Under the pieces are notes generated by a model. The model was not told the origin of the DNA. It did not search any database and saw only the letters and a program-made list of their open reading frames with translations. Position numbers and translations under genes: made by a program. Of a DNA stretch of 64,000 nucleotides, positions 38,884 to 48,092 are shown in pieces. Every line of letters begins with the position of its first letter. Position 1 is the stretch's first letter. The stretch comes from a candidate division KSB3 bacterium (lineage in GTDB: Bacteria; Moduliflexota; Moduliflexia; Moduliflexales; Moduliflexaceae), in contig PDSJ01000015.1 in the NCBI GenBank assembly GCA_002748425.1, positions 62,001 through 126,000 on the forward strand, written 5' to 3'.

Positions 38884-39375
38884 ATGTCCCGCACAGAGAC
38901 GAATACGATTCAATATATGAGCCGCTGCCTGAGTCTTTGCTGTCTTCTGATCTGTGTACTTGCTGCGTGCTCCCATCGTTTTTTACAAGAGCCTGTGCGC
39001 GTTGATTATGGAAGCGCTCCGACCTTGTCGGGACTTCAGGCAACGCCGAATCCGGCACAACGCGGCGGCGTTATTCAGCTTTGCACCACATACGTTGATC
39101 CAGACAGTGATCTCCACACCGGTCTTGCAGCGATTTCGGTCGATGGGGGAGAGCCCCAGAGTCTTGCATTTCGCGCGACCTATCCCTCTGGAGTACTCAC
39201 GTTGCCGTTCAGCATTAGTCCATATGCCCGCCCTTCTGATCTGCGCATCCTGCTTAAAATCCGTGATGATGCGGGAAATTGGAGTAATGCGGTGTCAGTC
39301 ACGGTTCAAATTCGGGAAGCCACTCAAGGCAATGCGGGCCCTCATGTCTCGTTAAAAAAGATGGCCGGCTTATGA
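38884..39375 (+). CDS. Putative lipoprotein, function unknown
   Basis: A 163-residue protein with a signal peptide and a lipobox (CVLAAC; Cys at about residue 29), then a predicted beta-sandwich (APTLSGLQATPNPAQRGGVIQ; IRDDAGNWSNAVSVTVQI) like an Ig-like or cadherin-type extracellular domain. GAGAGGAGGAGC stands before the ATG. The stop codon overlaps the rsmB start as ATGA, so both are translated together although their roles seem unrelated. Confidence 0.7.
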   Translation: MSRTETNTIQYMSRCLSLCCLLICVLAACSHRFLQEPVRVDYGSAPTLSGLQATPNPAQRGGVIQLCTTYVDPDSDLHTGLAAISVDGGEPQSLAFRATYPSGVLTLPFSISPYARPSDLRILLKIRDDAGNWSNAVSVTVQIREATQGNAGPHVSLKKMAGL

Positions 39376-40772
39376 TTGCAAGCAGCAGGGAAATCGCTTT
39401 GCGGGTCTTGTGCCGAGTCGAAGGAAAACAGGCGTATCTTGGTCCTGCGCTGGATGCTGAATTGCAGAAAGTTCCTGAACTCGACCGACGGGACAGGGGC
39501 CTGGCAGCGGAATTGAGTTATGGAGTGCTTCGCCATCGGACCAGGCTTGACTGGTATCTGGATCAGCTCGCGAAAAAGCCGATGCAGAAAGCCAACCTGT
39601 ATCTGCGGAGCCTTCTGCGCCTGGGGGCCTATCAGTTGATGTTGCTCGATCGCATCCCGGCGTCGGCGGCAATCAATGAATCGGTTGATCTGGCCGGAAA
39701 GTACAGCTGGAAGATGAAATTACCGGTCAGGATCGCAAAAGGAGTGGTCAACGGCATTCTGCGCGGACTTCAGCGCAGTGAGGCAACACTGCAAAAGCCG
39801 GAGAGCCTGTCGTCTGTGACGGCTCGTTTGGCGGCAGTCTACTCCTTTCCCGAGTGGCTGGTAACACGCTGGGTGGAGCGCCTGGGCAGAGAACGAGCCA
39901 CGGAGTGCTGCCGCATCAACAATCTTCCCAGTCCTCTCAGCCTTCGTGTCAACAGCCTGAAGCTCTCTGCTGAAGAGTTGCGCGAAGAATTACGTCCACA
40001 GCTTGACTCGCTTCAGCGCTTGCCGGCTCCTCTTCATGGCTTTCTTATCTCAGGAGCAGGGCCGCTTCGCGAACTTAGCTGTCTGTCGAATGGCAGCGCG
40101 ACCGTGCAAAATGCCTCGTCGATGTTGATGCCTGTTCTTCTCGATCCTCAGCCAGGAGAGCGAGTTCTCGATGTCTGTGCCGGTTCCGGCATCAAGACCA
40201 CACAGATCGCGGAACTGATGCGTAACCAGGGACGGATTCTGGCAGTCGATCTCTATGAGGCGAAATTGCGACGGCTTCATGAACAGTGCGAACGTTGCGG
40301 CGTGAGCATCGCGCAGAGCCGGTGTCTGGACATGACGACTGTTTGCGGCGGCGCTGATATTGATGATACAGGCGGGCAGGGCTTTGATCGTGTCCTGGTC
40401 GATGCGCCATGCTCGGGCCTGGGAGTGCTCCGTCAACATCCAGAGGCGAAATGGACTCGCCAGGAGCGAGATATACAGGCGCTTCATGAACTCCAGTTCG
40501 AGATTCTGAGCCGTGCCGCCAGATGCCTTTCATCGAAGGGGGGAGTGCTCGTCTATAGTACCTGCACGACGACTCCTGAAGAGAACGAAAAGGTGCTTGC
40601 GCGTTTCTTACAGCAGATGCCGAATTTCAGCGTCGAGCCTGTCCGAGACTATCTTCCGGACGATCTCCACAACTGTCTGACACCGGAAGGCTACTTACGA
40701 ATCGAGCCGCCCAGGCACTGTTATGACGGATTCTTCTGCGCCCGGCTTTTGTCAAAACAGCACAACAGTTGA
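39372..40772 (+). CDS. rsmB: 16S rRNA (cytosine-967-C5)-methyltransferase RsmB
   Basis: A 466-residue enzyme with an N-terminal NusB-like RNA-binding domain (about 1-150, AINESVDLAGKY) and a C-terminal SAM methyltransferase. Motif I is LDVCAGSGIKTTQIA, motif IV with the release cysteine is VDAPCSGLGVLR, and motif VI with the catalytic cysteine is YSTCTTTPEENE. It methylates C967 of 16S rRNA. Length fits the family. It overlaps the upstream lipoprotein gene by 4 bp. Confidence 0.95.
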   Translation: MIASSREIALRVLCRVEGKQAYLGPALDAELQKVPELDRRDRGLAAELSYGVLRHRTRLDWYLDQLAKKPMQKANLYLRSLLRLGAYQLMLLDRIPASAAINESVDLAGKYSWKMKLPVRIAKGVVNGILRGLQRSEATLQKPESLSSVTARLAAVYSFPEWLVTRWVERLGRERATECCRINNLPSPLSLRVNSLKLSAEELREELRPQLDSLQRLPAPLHGFLISGAGPLRELSCLSNGSATVQNASSMLMPVLLDPQPGERVLDVCAGSGIKTTQIAELMRNQGRILAVDLYEAKLRRLHEQCERCGVSIAQSRCLDMTTVCGGADIDDTGGQGFDRVLVDAPCSGLGVLRQHPEAKWTRQERDIQALHELQFEILSRAARCLSSKGGVLVYSTCTTTPEENEKVLARFLQQMPNFSVEPVRDYLPDDLHNCLTPEGYLRIEPPRHCYDGFFCARLLSKQHNS

Positions 40773-40810
40773 AAGAGTCAAGGCGTGTTCAAAAATTCAT
40801 GAGAGAGTTC

Positions 40811-40839
40811 TTGACAGAACAGAACGCCTCATATAGACT
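40811..40839 (+). promoter_or_regulatory. Promoter of the 5'-nucleotidase gene
   Basis: TTGACA at 40811-40816, a 17-bp spacer and TAGACT at 40834-40839, about 100 bp before the start codon. The -10 matches four of six bases. Confidence 0.5.
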
Positions 40840-40939
40840 TACCTTAGTTTTGTGAGAGATGTGAGTTTGGCGGTGTTTTTGATACTAATGAGTCTGCACT
40901 GCAGGCTAAACCTTTTGTCACGTTGTGAGGAACAACATT

Positions 40940-42544
40940 ATGAAAACCATGAAGAACTTCGCTCAATGTATTTTTGCCTTGCTTCTTGCCGTATGTCTGC
41001 TGCTTCCCGGTATTGCATCAGCTGAGACCCATAAGCTGACGATCTTACACACCAATGACCATCACGGACATTTTATGAAGTTTAATCCTTATCCGGTGAA
41101 GGATGTCGGTGGTCTTGCCGCTCAGTCGACATTGATAAATATCGTCCGGGCAGAAGTTGAGAAATCCGGCGGAACCGTGTTGGTTCTGTCTGCCGGAGAT
41201 ATCAACACTGGCATCCCTGAATCTGATTTACTGGAGGCAGAGCCGGATATTAAACTCATGAACATGATCGGTTACGATGCTATGGTGCTCGGCAACCATG
41301 AATTTGACAGAAGCCGTGAGACGCTTCTGAAGCAGATAGAATGGGCGGACTTCCCCTTTCTGTCCGCCAATGTTGTGAAAAAAGATTCAGGAGACACGCT
41401 GGTTGAGCCGTATATCATTAAAGAGTATGGCGGGCTGAAGGTAGCTGTTTTCGGCTTAACCACAGAAGAAACACCCATTCTGACCCTTCCTGAAAATACT
41501 GAGGATATCGAGTTTAAAGATGTCATAGAGACCGCCAGAGACCTAGTCCCTCAGTTGAGAACAAAGGCTGATATCGTTGTGGCCTTGACCCATCTGGGTT
41601 TCTATGAAGAATCCGGCGGCGGTTACAATTCGGCCGGCGATATTAAGCTGGCTAAAGAAGTTGAGGGGATCGATGTTATCGTGGGCGGTCACACTGACAC
41701 CCCACTCAAGGAAGTCGAGGTGATCGGCAATACTTTGATCGTCCAGACCGGAGGCCAGTCTGAGTCTGTCGGCCGTCTGGACCTTGTTATTGATACCGAA
41801 GAAGATCGCATAACGGACTATGCGTACAAGTTGATGTCGGTCAACGGTAAAAAACGCGTGAAGTATAACGGAAAAAAATATTATATGTATGTTGATAAAG
41901 GCTATGTTGAAGATCAGGAGATCCTCGACGCAGCCGCTCCTTATATGGCGCAAGCCGATCAACTTCTGTCGACGCCTGTTGGAGAAGCGCTGGTGGGGCT
42001 GGTCGGTGTGAGATCGGCCGTTCGCTCGAGAGAAACGAACCTGGGGAATCTGATTACCGACGCCATGATGGAAAGAACCAACGCTGATATCGCGCTTCAG
42101 AACGGCGGTGGTATCCGAAAGACGTTACCGGCCGGCCCGATTACGTATCGTGATATTCTTTCGGTTCAGCCGTTCGGCAATACGCTCGTTCTGCTTGATA
42201 TGACCGGTGCCCAAATTATGGAGGTCTTGAATTACGCTGCGACGGTTGAACCCGGGAATGGGGCTTTTCTGCATGTTGGCGGCCTGAAATGGACTTTGAA
42301 CCGCAGAGGCGACACGCCTGTCGCTGAAAACGTGATGGTTGGTGATTCCGCGATCGAAATGGATAAAACTTATACGGTGGTGACCAACAATTTTATGGCT
42401 TCCGGCGGAGATGGCTATAAAATGTTAAAAGAGCTTCGATCTCTTGATACCGGTTATGTTGATGCCGATGTCTTTAAAGACTATGTTAAGAAGCTTGGGA
42501 AAGTCAGACCGACTATCGAAGGCCGTCTGACGATCATAGAATAG
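40940..42544 (+). CDS. Periplasmic 5'-nucleotidase/UshA-family metallophosphoesterase
   Basis: A 534-residue exported enzyme, signal peptide ending LLPGIASA. Dinuclear metal site: LHTNDHHGHF, SAGDINTG, LGNHEFDRS, THLGFYEE and GGHTDTPL. The C-terminal substrate domain has DAMMERTNADIALQNGGGIR and NNFMASGGDGY, as in UshA-type nucleotidases and 2',3'-cyclic phosphodiesterases. ATG at 40940 is preceded by GAGGAAC; an upstream GTG in frame is less likely. It probably releases nucleosides for the BMP-type ABC importer that follows after a hairpin-rich 160-bp gap. Confidence 0.93.
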   Translation: MKTMKNFAQCIFALLLAVCLLLPGIASAETHKLTILHTNDHHGHFMKFNPYPVKDVGGLAAQSTLINIVRAEVEKSGGTVLVLSAGDINTGIPESDLLEAEPDIKLMNMIGYDAMVLGNHEFDRSRETLLKQIEWADFPFLSANVVKKDSGDTLVEPYIIKEYGGLKVAVFGLTTEETPILTLPENTEDIEFKDVIETARDLVPQLRTKADIVVALTHLGFYEESGGGYNSAGDIKLAKEVEGIDVIVGGHTDTPLKEVEVIGNTLIVQTGGQSESVGRLDLVIDTEEDRITDYAYKLMSVNGKKRVKYNGKKYYMYVDKGYVEDQEILDAAAPYMAQADQLLSTPVGEALVGLVGVRSAVRSRETNLGNLITDAMMERTNADIALQNGGGIRKTLPAGPITYRDILSVQPFGNTLVLLDMTGAQIMEVLNYAATVEPGNGAFLHVGGLKWTLNRRGDTPVAENVMVGDSAIEMDKTYTVVTNNFMASGGDGYKMLKELRSLDTGYVDADVFKDYVKKLGKVRPTIEGRLTIIE

Positions 42545-42557
42545 GCTGGTGGAGTTC

Positions 42558-42585
42558 CCAGGCAGGCGCGCTGTCATCTGCCTGG
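42558..42585 (+). terminator. Hairpin after the 5'-nucleotidase gene
   Basis: CCAGGCAG (42558-42565) pairs with CTGCCTGG (42578-42585), followed by CTTTCGTG. It may end or attenuate transcription. Confidence 0.4.
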
Positions 42586-42604
42586 CTTTCGTGTGTATCG
42601 TTTT

Positions 42605-42634
42605 CCAGAAGACAAGTACAGGCTTGTCTTCTGG
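42605..42634 (+). terminator. Second hairpin in the same gap
   Basis: A perfect 12-bp stem, CCAGAAGACAAG with CTTGTCTTCTGG, around the loop TACAGG, with no T-run. It could adjust the ratio between the nucleotidase and the transporter genes. Confidence 0.4.
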
Positions 42635-42704
42635 CCGCTGAGAAACAGGGTGCTTGCTGTTTCTTGATTTCTAACTCAAACCATCTGCAGGAGGGACAGA
42701 CATC

Positions 42705-43742
42705 ATGCACAAAAAAATTGTATCGATCGTATGTATTGCCGTATTCGCCGTTGGGCTGCTTGGGGGGGCTGCTCAGGCCAAATTAAGGGTTGGTATGGTC
42801 TTTGACGTCGGCGGAAAAGGTGATCAGTCCTTTAACGATTCGGCATTCCGGGGGCTGCAATGGGCTGCTAAGGATCTCGGTATCAATCATGTCGAGATCG
42901 AGCCGGGCGCTGATGCTGACCGTGAAACTGGTTTGCGCATGATCGCCAGCCAGGGTTTTGATTATGTAATCGGCGTCGGCTTTTTGTTCGAAGATGCTAT
43001 CAGAGCTGTTGCTGATGAGTTTCCGGACATAAAATTTGGGATTGTTGATGGTTTTGTCCCGGATAAGCCGAACGTGGCCTCATTGCGTTTCCGTGAACAA
43101 GACGGGTCGTTTCTGGTCGGAATTATTGCTGCCATGAAGGCTCAGGCTGATGGAAAAGATACGGTTGGTTTTGTCGGCGGAATGGATATTCCGTTGATTC
43201 ATAAGTTTGAAGCCGGTTACAAAGCCGGTGTCGAATACGCCTGTGCAGACTGTAAGATCTTGAGCGATTATGCCGGTTCTGCTCCGTCAGCATTCGCTGA
43301 TCCGGTGAAAGGGAAAGAACTTGCCCTGGCCCAGATTGATAAAGGTGCATATGTGATTTATCATGCATCGGGCCTGACCGGCGCTGGTGTGTATGAAGCT
43401 GGAAAAGAGCGCGAAGTCTTTGTCATTGGAGTTGACTCGAACCAAAATCATCTTGGCTATGTGGAAGAAACTGCTGACAGTTTCGGCCTGACGAGTATGC
43501 TGAAGCAGGTTGATGTGGCAGTGTATCTGTCCTGTAAAGACGTCATGGACGGCAGCTTTGAAGCTGGTGTTCGGGAATTCGGCTTGAAGGATTCCGTGAA
43601 AATCGGCAGCGATACCTATCGTGGTGTGTATTTTGCGATAGACGAATATAATGAAGACCTGCTTACTCAGGACATACTAGATAAAGTTGCTGAGGCGGAG
43701 GCAAAGATTATTTCCGGTGAAATTACCGTGCCTTCTGAATAA
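42705..43742 (+). CDS. BMP family (PnrA-like) nucleoside-binding protein
   Basis: A 345-residue ABC importer solute-binding protein of the BMP/PnrA family with a signal peptide cut after AAQA (about residue 25). Typical motifs: VGMVFDVGGKGDQSFNDSAF (about residues 28-47), a YVIGVGFLFEDA strand, GFVGGMDIPLI and FVIGVDSNQNHLG. The binding family takes purine nucleosides. It lacks a lipobox, so it is soluble in the periplasm. It starts the set of binding protein, ATPase and two permeases (42.7-47.8 kb). Confidence 0.93.
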   Translation: MHKKIVSIVCIAVFAVGLLGGAAQAKLRVGMVFDVGGKGDQSFNDSAFRGLQWAAKDLGINHVEIEPGADADRETGLRMIASQGFDYVIGVGFLFEDAIRAVADEFPDIKFGIVDGFVPDKPNVASLRFREQDGSFLVGIIAAMKAQADGKDTVGFVGGMDIPLIHKFEAGYKAGVEYACADCKILSDYAGSAPSAFADPVKGKELALAQIDKGAYVIYHASGLTGAGVYEAGKEREVFVIGVDSNQNHLGYVEETADSFGLTSMLKQVDVAVYLSCKDVMDGSFEAGVREFGLKDSVKIGSDTYRGVYFAIDEYNEDLLTQDILDKVAEAEAKIISGEITVPSE

Positions 43743-43757
43743 GAGCAAAGGCTCATC

Positions 43758-43790
43758 CGATTCCCTGTCCTGATTTGGGGCGGGGAATCG
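43758..43790 (+). terminator. Hairpin between binding protein and ATPase genes
   Basis: CGATTCCC (43758-43765) pairs with GGGAATCG (43783-43790). This position is common for attenuators or processing sites that raise the level of the binding protein above the membrane parts. Confidence 0.4.
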
Positions 43791-43891
43791 CGTACTTGAC
43801 GATACAGCGAGTTCCCATGACGATTTTCCTTCTCTCCGGATGCTGACATGGAGAGAGTTTCTGTGAACACTATAAAACAGAGAGGGCTATT

Positions 43892-45433
43892 GTGGCTGAA
43901 TATGCGGTCGAGATGCGAAACATCACCAAGCAGTTCCCTCGGGTTCTGGCGAACGATGATGTGACCTTTCTGGTAAAACCAGGAGAGATTCATGCGCTTG
44001 TCGGGGAAAATGGCGCAGGCAAATCCACCTTAATGAACATGCTCTACGGCCTGCTTCGTCCCAGCAGCGGCGTTATCACTATTCACGGTAATCCTGTCGA
44101 ATTCAACGGCCCGGGTGATGCCATTGCCCAGGGCATTGGCATGGTGCATCAACATTTTATGCTGATTCCCCCCTTGACTGTTGCAGAAAATGTCGTTCTG
44201 GGACAGGAGCCACCATCAGCATGGGGCATTGTTGATATCGCACAGTCCAACAAGTTTGTTCGGGAGCTGTCCGATCAATACGGCCTGCAAGTGGACCCCA
44301 CAGTAAAAGTCGAAAGCCTGACAGTCGGGATCGAGCAGCGTGTTGAAATTCTCAAGGTACTGTACAGGAAGGCAAATATTTTAATCCTGGACGAGCCAAC
44401 CGCGGTGTTGACTCCTCAGGAAGTTAATGAATTCTTCGACATCTTACGCTCTTTACAGGAGCAGGGTAAGACGGTCATTATCATCACTCATAAACTCCAG
44501 GAAGTCATGGCGATTTCCGATAATGTCACTGTAATGCGTCGGGGAAAATATATCGGAAGCGTGGCAACGCAGGAGACGTCGAAAGAAGAGCTTGCCAATA
44601 TGATGGTGGGCAGGAAGGTCTTGCTGCAGGTTGAACGGGGAAAAGCGAAACCGGGCCGCGATGTGCTGACTGTTGAAAATATCTATGCAAAAAATTCGAA
44701 GAAACTCCCGGCTCTTCACGGGGTCTCATTGACGGTACGTGCTGGAGAAATCCTTGGCTTGGCCGGGGTCGAAGGCAACGGGCAATCCGAATTGATTGAA
44801 GTCATCACCGGCCTTCGCAAAGCGGACCAGGGACGTTTATTGCTCAATGGAACCGAGATCACCAATTTGTCCCCTCGCAGTATCAAAGAACGCGGTGTCG
44901 GACACATTCCTGAAGACCGCCATCGGCGTGGATTGATTCTGGATTATACCGTCGCTCAGAATATGATTTTAGGCTTGCACCATCGTCCTCCTTTTGTCAA
45001 ACGTCTGGGGCGATCGACCTTTCCCGGAATCGATGTTATGGATACGGCCGAGATTAACAGAACGACCGAACGTTTAATTCAGGAATTTGATGTGCGCCCT
45101 CCTGACCGTGACAACCTCGTTGGCAATGCATCCGGAGGAAATCAGCAGAAAGTTGTTGTGGCCCGCGAATTCAATCACGATCCTCAGTTCCTGCTGGCTG
45201 CACAACCCACTCGCGGCGTTGATGTCGGTTCGATCGAGTTTATTCATCGACGGCTGATCCAGGCTCGGGATTCGGAAAAAGCCGTTCTGTTGATTTCGGC
45301 GGACCTTGAGGAGATTCTTTCTCTCTCAGATCGGATTGCAGTTATTTATGAAGGTAAAATTGTTGGAGTCCTGGGGCCTGATGAGGCCACTGAAGAGCGG
45401 CTCGGCCTGATGATGACCGGAGGAGGTGAATAA
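43892..45433 (+). CDS. Nucleoside ABC importer ATPase (two NBDs)
   Basis: A 513-residue double-ATPase protein like those of simple sugar/nucleoside importers. NBD1: Walker A GENGAGKST (about 37-45), signature VESLTVGIEQRVEIL and Walker B ILILDEPTAV. NBD2: a degenerate Walker A GVEGNGQSEL, signature NASGGNQQKVV and Walker B FLLAAQPTRGVD. The first NBD is therefore probably the hydrolytic one, as usual in this family. Start is a GTG with AGAGAGGGCTATT before it. The permease gene begins 4 bp later. Confidence 0.95.
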   Translation: MAEYAVEMRNITKQFPRVLANDDVTFLVKPGEIHALVGENGAGKSTLMNMLYGLLRPSSGVITIHGNPVEFNGPGDAIAQGIGMVHQHFMLIPPLTVAENVVLGQEPPSAWGIVDIAQSNKFVRELSDQYGLQVDPTVKVESLTVGIEQRVEILKVLYRKANILILDEPTAVLTPQEVNEFFDILRSLQEQGKTVIIITHKLQEVMAISDNVTVMRRGKYIGSVATQETSKEELANMMVGRKVLLQVERGKAKPGRDVLTVENIYAKNSKKLPALHGVSLTVRAGEILGLAGVEGNGQSELIEVITGLRKADQGRLLLNGTEITNLSPRSIKERGVGHIPEDRHRRGLILDYTVAQNMILGLHHRPPFVKRLGRSTFPGIDVMDTAEINRTTERLIQEFDVRPPDRDNLVGNASGGNQQKVVVAREFNHDPQFLLAAQPTRGVDVGSIEFIHRRLIQARDSEKAVLLISADLEEILSLSDRIAVIYEGKIVGVLGPDEATEERLGLMMTGGGE

Positions 45434-45436
45434 ACG

Positions 45437-46933
45437 GTGGCAGCCAAAAGCAGACTCGAAGTGTTGTTGGAGCGTAAAGCCTTTATGGGGATACTGACTC
45501 CGCTGATTGCCATTACGCTGGCATTTATAGCAGGAGGATTTATTATCCTGATTTTCATTACAGGCTATGAGTTTACGGAAGATTCGCTTGCCCGCCTGAA
45601 AGCACAATCGTTCCCAGAGGAGATCTTGAAAACGCTGGAGGGCTTTACCGGACGCAGCTATGCCAGCCGTACAGATTTTAATGAAGCATTGTCAGCCTCG
45701 ATTGCCAGCTTTCAAGTGACAGAGCAGACCTTGAAGCAGTTGAAAAAATCTCATGTCCCGGATGACATTTTGACGAATCTTCTTCCGCTTCAAGAAAGAG
45801 GCATTGAGAAAAAAAACAGATTTCTGAAAGCTGTCAGACGAGCGATCGGAAAAGATAATTACATCAAATACCGCGTCCTCATTAGCGAGAAGGCCGATCA
45901 GTACAAGGCATTGCGAGGAAAAATCATCCGGTCGGCATTGGTACGAGAGAATCCTCTCCGGATCTATGCTATTATTTTTCGAGAAGCCTTAGGCGACGTA
46001 GAGGGATGGGGAAATGTGCTTTTTCGTGCGACGCCGCTCATTTTTACCGGCCTGGCTGTCGCGATGGCTTTTCAATGTGGTCTGTTTAATATCGGTGGTG
46101 AAGGCCAGATGGTGATTGGAGGTTTTGCTATCACCTGGATAGGCTTTACCTTTTCTGGGATCCCGGCTGTGCTGCTGATTCCGCTCTGTATTCTTTCCGG
46201 AGCATTGGCCGGAGCCCTTTGGGGGGCGATCCCCGGCTATTTAAAGGCTCGGCTTGGTGTGCATGAGGTCGTGAACACCATCATGATGAATTGGATCGCC
46301 GTGTTTCTCGTGCAGTATCTTACGATGCGGTATAGATTGCCAAGTGATATGAAGCCGCAGACCGAGCCGATTGCAGAAGCGGCGCAGCTCTCGTTTATAC
46401 ACAAATACCTGCCCTTTTTTCCTGAACATATTCATCTGAACACTTCCATTCTTTTGGCGGTGGCTATGGTTATGCTGGTCTGGTATCTTTTCAGGTATAC
46501 TAAACTCGGATATGAAATTAAGGCGGTGGGCCTGAATGCAAGCGCAGCGGAATGCGGGGGCATCAATGTCCCGAAGAGCTATGTGATTGCGATGGCAATC
46601 AGCGGAGCGATCGCCGGTATGACCGGGGTCAACCAGGTTATGGGTGATCAACATGTCTTTCGCTACGATCTGTTCACTGAACTGGGATTTAACGGTATCG
46701 GGGTCGCTTTAATCGGGAGAAACGATCCTGTCGGGGTCGTTTTAGGGGCGATTTTATTCAGCGTCCTGGAGTATGGCGGGTTCACTGTGAGCGTGATGAC
46801 CGGAAATCGTGTCCCACGAGAAATCATTCTCATGCTGAAAGCCATTATTTTGATTTTTGTTGTTGTCAGCGGTGAACTGACCAAACGACTCATGGTTTAT
46901 TTGCAGAAGAAGAGAAAGGGGGAAGAGGAATGA
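45437..46933 (+). CDS. Nucleoside ABC importer permease with inserted domain
   Basis: A 498-residue permease of the BMP-type nucleoside importer. After one membrane helix (about 20-42) an extra segment of about 127 residues (44-170) appears, then the normal permease core resumes at ENPLRIYAIIF and NIGGEGQMVIGG. Related permeases are about 350 residues without it. The insert is charged and helical and contains two similar units, SLARLKAQSFPEEILKTLE (50-68) and TLKQLKKSHVPDDILTNLL (98-116). It faces the periplasm if the first helix starts inside. GTG start; the gene overlaps the next permease by ATGA. Confidence 0.9.
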   Translation: MAAKSRLEVLLERKAFMGILTPLIAITLAFIAGGFIILIFITGYEFTEDSLARLKAQSFPEEILKTLEGFTGRSYASRTDFNEALSASIASFQVTEQTLKQLKKSHVPDDILTNLLPLQERGIEKKNRFLKAVRRAIGKDNYIKYRVLISEKADQYKALRGKIIRSALVRENPLRIYAIIFREALGDVEGWGNVLFRATPLIFTGLAVAMAFQCGLFNIGGEGQMVIGGFAITWIGFTFSGIPAVLLIPLCILSGALAGALWGAIPGYLKARLGVHEVVNTIMMNWIAVFLVQYLTMRYRLPSDMKPQTEPIAEAAQLSFIHKYLPFFPEHIHLNTSILLAVAMVMLVWYLFRYTKLGYEIKAVGLNASAAECGGINVPKSYVIAMAISGAIAGMTGVNQVMGDQHVFRYDLFTELGFNGIGVALIGRNDPVGVVLGAILFSVLEYGGFTVSVMTGNRVPREIILMLKAIILIFVVVSGELTKRLMVYLQKKRKGEEE

Positions 46934-47796
46934 GTGGATTATACGCAATACTGGCGTCTGCAATACGTCTGGCTGTCCCGTATACACTGGCGGGGCTGGG
47001 AGGGACGTATTCCGAACGTTCCGGCGTGGTGAATATCGGTCTGGAAGGCATGATGCTCACCGGTGCGTTCACGGCTGTTGCTGCTGCCAATTTGTCAGGG
47101 AGCCCCTGGCTGGGCCTCCTGGCCGCGATTGTCGCCGGAATGTTATTGGGCTTTATCCATGCTATTGTCTGTGTCAGCCTGAAGTCGAATCAGATCGTCA
47201 GCGGCGTGGCGATCAATATTTTTGCGTCAGGGGCCACTGTCTTTTTCTCATGGCTCCTGTTTAATTTGACACAGATTCAGCTGGAAGGTAAGCTGGTCGT
47301 GCCGTTTACCAGCCTGCCTCCGATCTTGCCGCTGACAGTGCTGATCGTCATCGCTTCACATGTCATTTTGTTCAAAACCACGTTTGGGTTACGGCTGCGA
47401 GCTGTGGGAGAACATCCCAAAGCTGCTGATACTCTGGGCATTAATGTGTATAAAATGCGCTACATGGGGGTGATGATCAGTGGCGGTCTCGGGGGCCTCG
47501 CTGGAGCATTCCTGTCACTGGAGCACGCTCATTATTTTGTGAAAGGGATGAGCGGCGGAAAAGGATTTATTGGTATGGCTGCGATGATTTTCGGGAAATG
47601 GACAGCCTTTGGAACGGCAGGTGCCGGACTGCTGTTCGGCCTGGGTGAAGCAATCTCGCTCCGTGTCTCATCAGTCGGCATTCCACCACAGTTCATTGAT
47701 ATGATTCCCTATATCCTCACCATGTTCGTCCTGGCAGGCGTTGTCGGGCGGGCAACTGCCCCTGCGGCTGACGGCATTCCCTACGAAAAGGAATAA
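46930..47796 (+). CDS. Nucleoside ABC importer second permease
   Basis: A 288-residue inner-membrane permease with about eight helices, pairing with the longer permease to form the channel of the nucleoside importer. Core motif LGGTYSERSGVVNIGLEGMMLTGAF at the N-terminus and LRAVGEHPKAADTLGINV in the middle are standard for the family. It starts inside the previous gene (ATGA overlap) and ends the operon, before an 11-bp hairpin. Confidence 0.93.
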   Translation: MSGLYAILASAIRLAVPYTLAGLGGTYSERSGVVNIGLEGMMLTGAFTAVAAANLSGSPWLGLLAAIVAGMLLGFIHAIVCVSLKSNQIVSGVAINIFASGATVFFSWLLFNLTQIQLEGKLVVPFTSLPPILPLTVLIVIASHVILFKTTFGLRLRAVGEHPKAADTLGINVYKMRYMGVMISGGLGGLAGAFLSLEHAHYFVKGMSGGKGFIGMAAMIFGKWTAFGTAGAGLLFGLGEAISLRVSSVGIPPQFIDMIPYILTMFVLAGVVGRATAPAADGIPYEKE

Positions 47797-47808
47797 CGAG
47801 ACGATCCT

Positions 47809-47845
47809 GCCACCTGAAAGGGAGCAAGTATATTTTTCAGGTGGC
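47809..47845 (+). terminator. Terminator of the nucleoside importer operon
   Basis: GCCACCTGAAA (47809-47819) pairs perfectly with TTTCAGGTGGC (47835-47845); the loop is 15 nt. Only a short TTGAAAT follows, so it belongs to the T-poor type seen elsewhere in the window. Confidence 0.6.
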
Positions 47846-48092
47846 TTGAAATCGGCTGTCATGCCGAATTCTCAGAATGCTCACGCAGAAAAAGCTTGCT
47901 AAAAATCAACAAGGGCTGAAAGACTTTAAGTAGAAAATACACTGAGTGTGTCAATACAGTCCAAAGAGGATACCGTCGAAGTTTTTTTATCGCAGTGCTG
48001 TGGCAGTGTTCTGAAGCCCATAATTATTCGCAGGACACAGCCATGGAACGTATAACGTGGATGACGTGTTTGTTATAAAAAAGGAGATGTTT

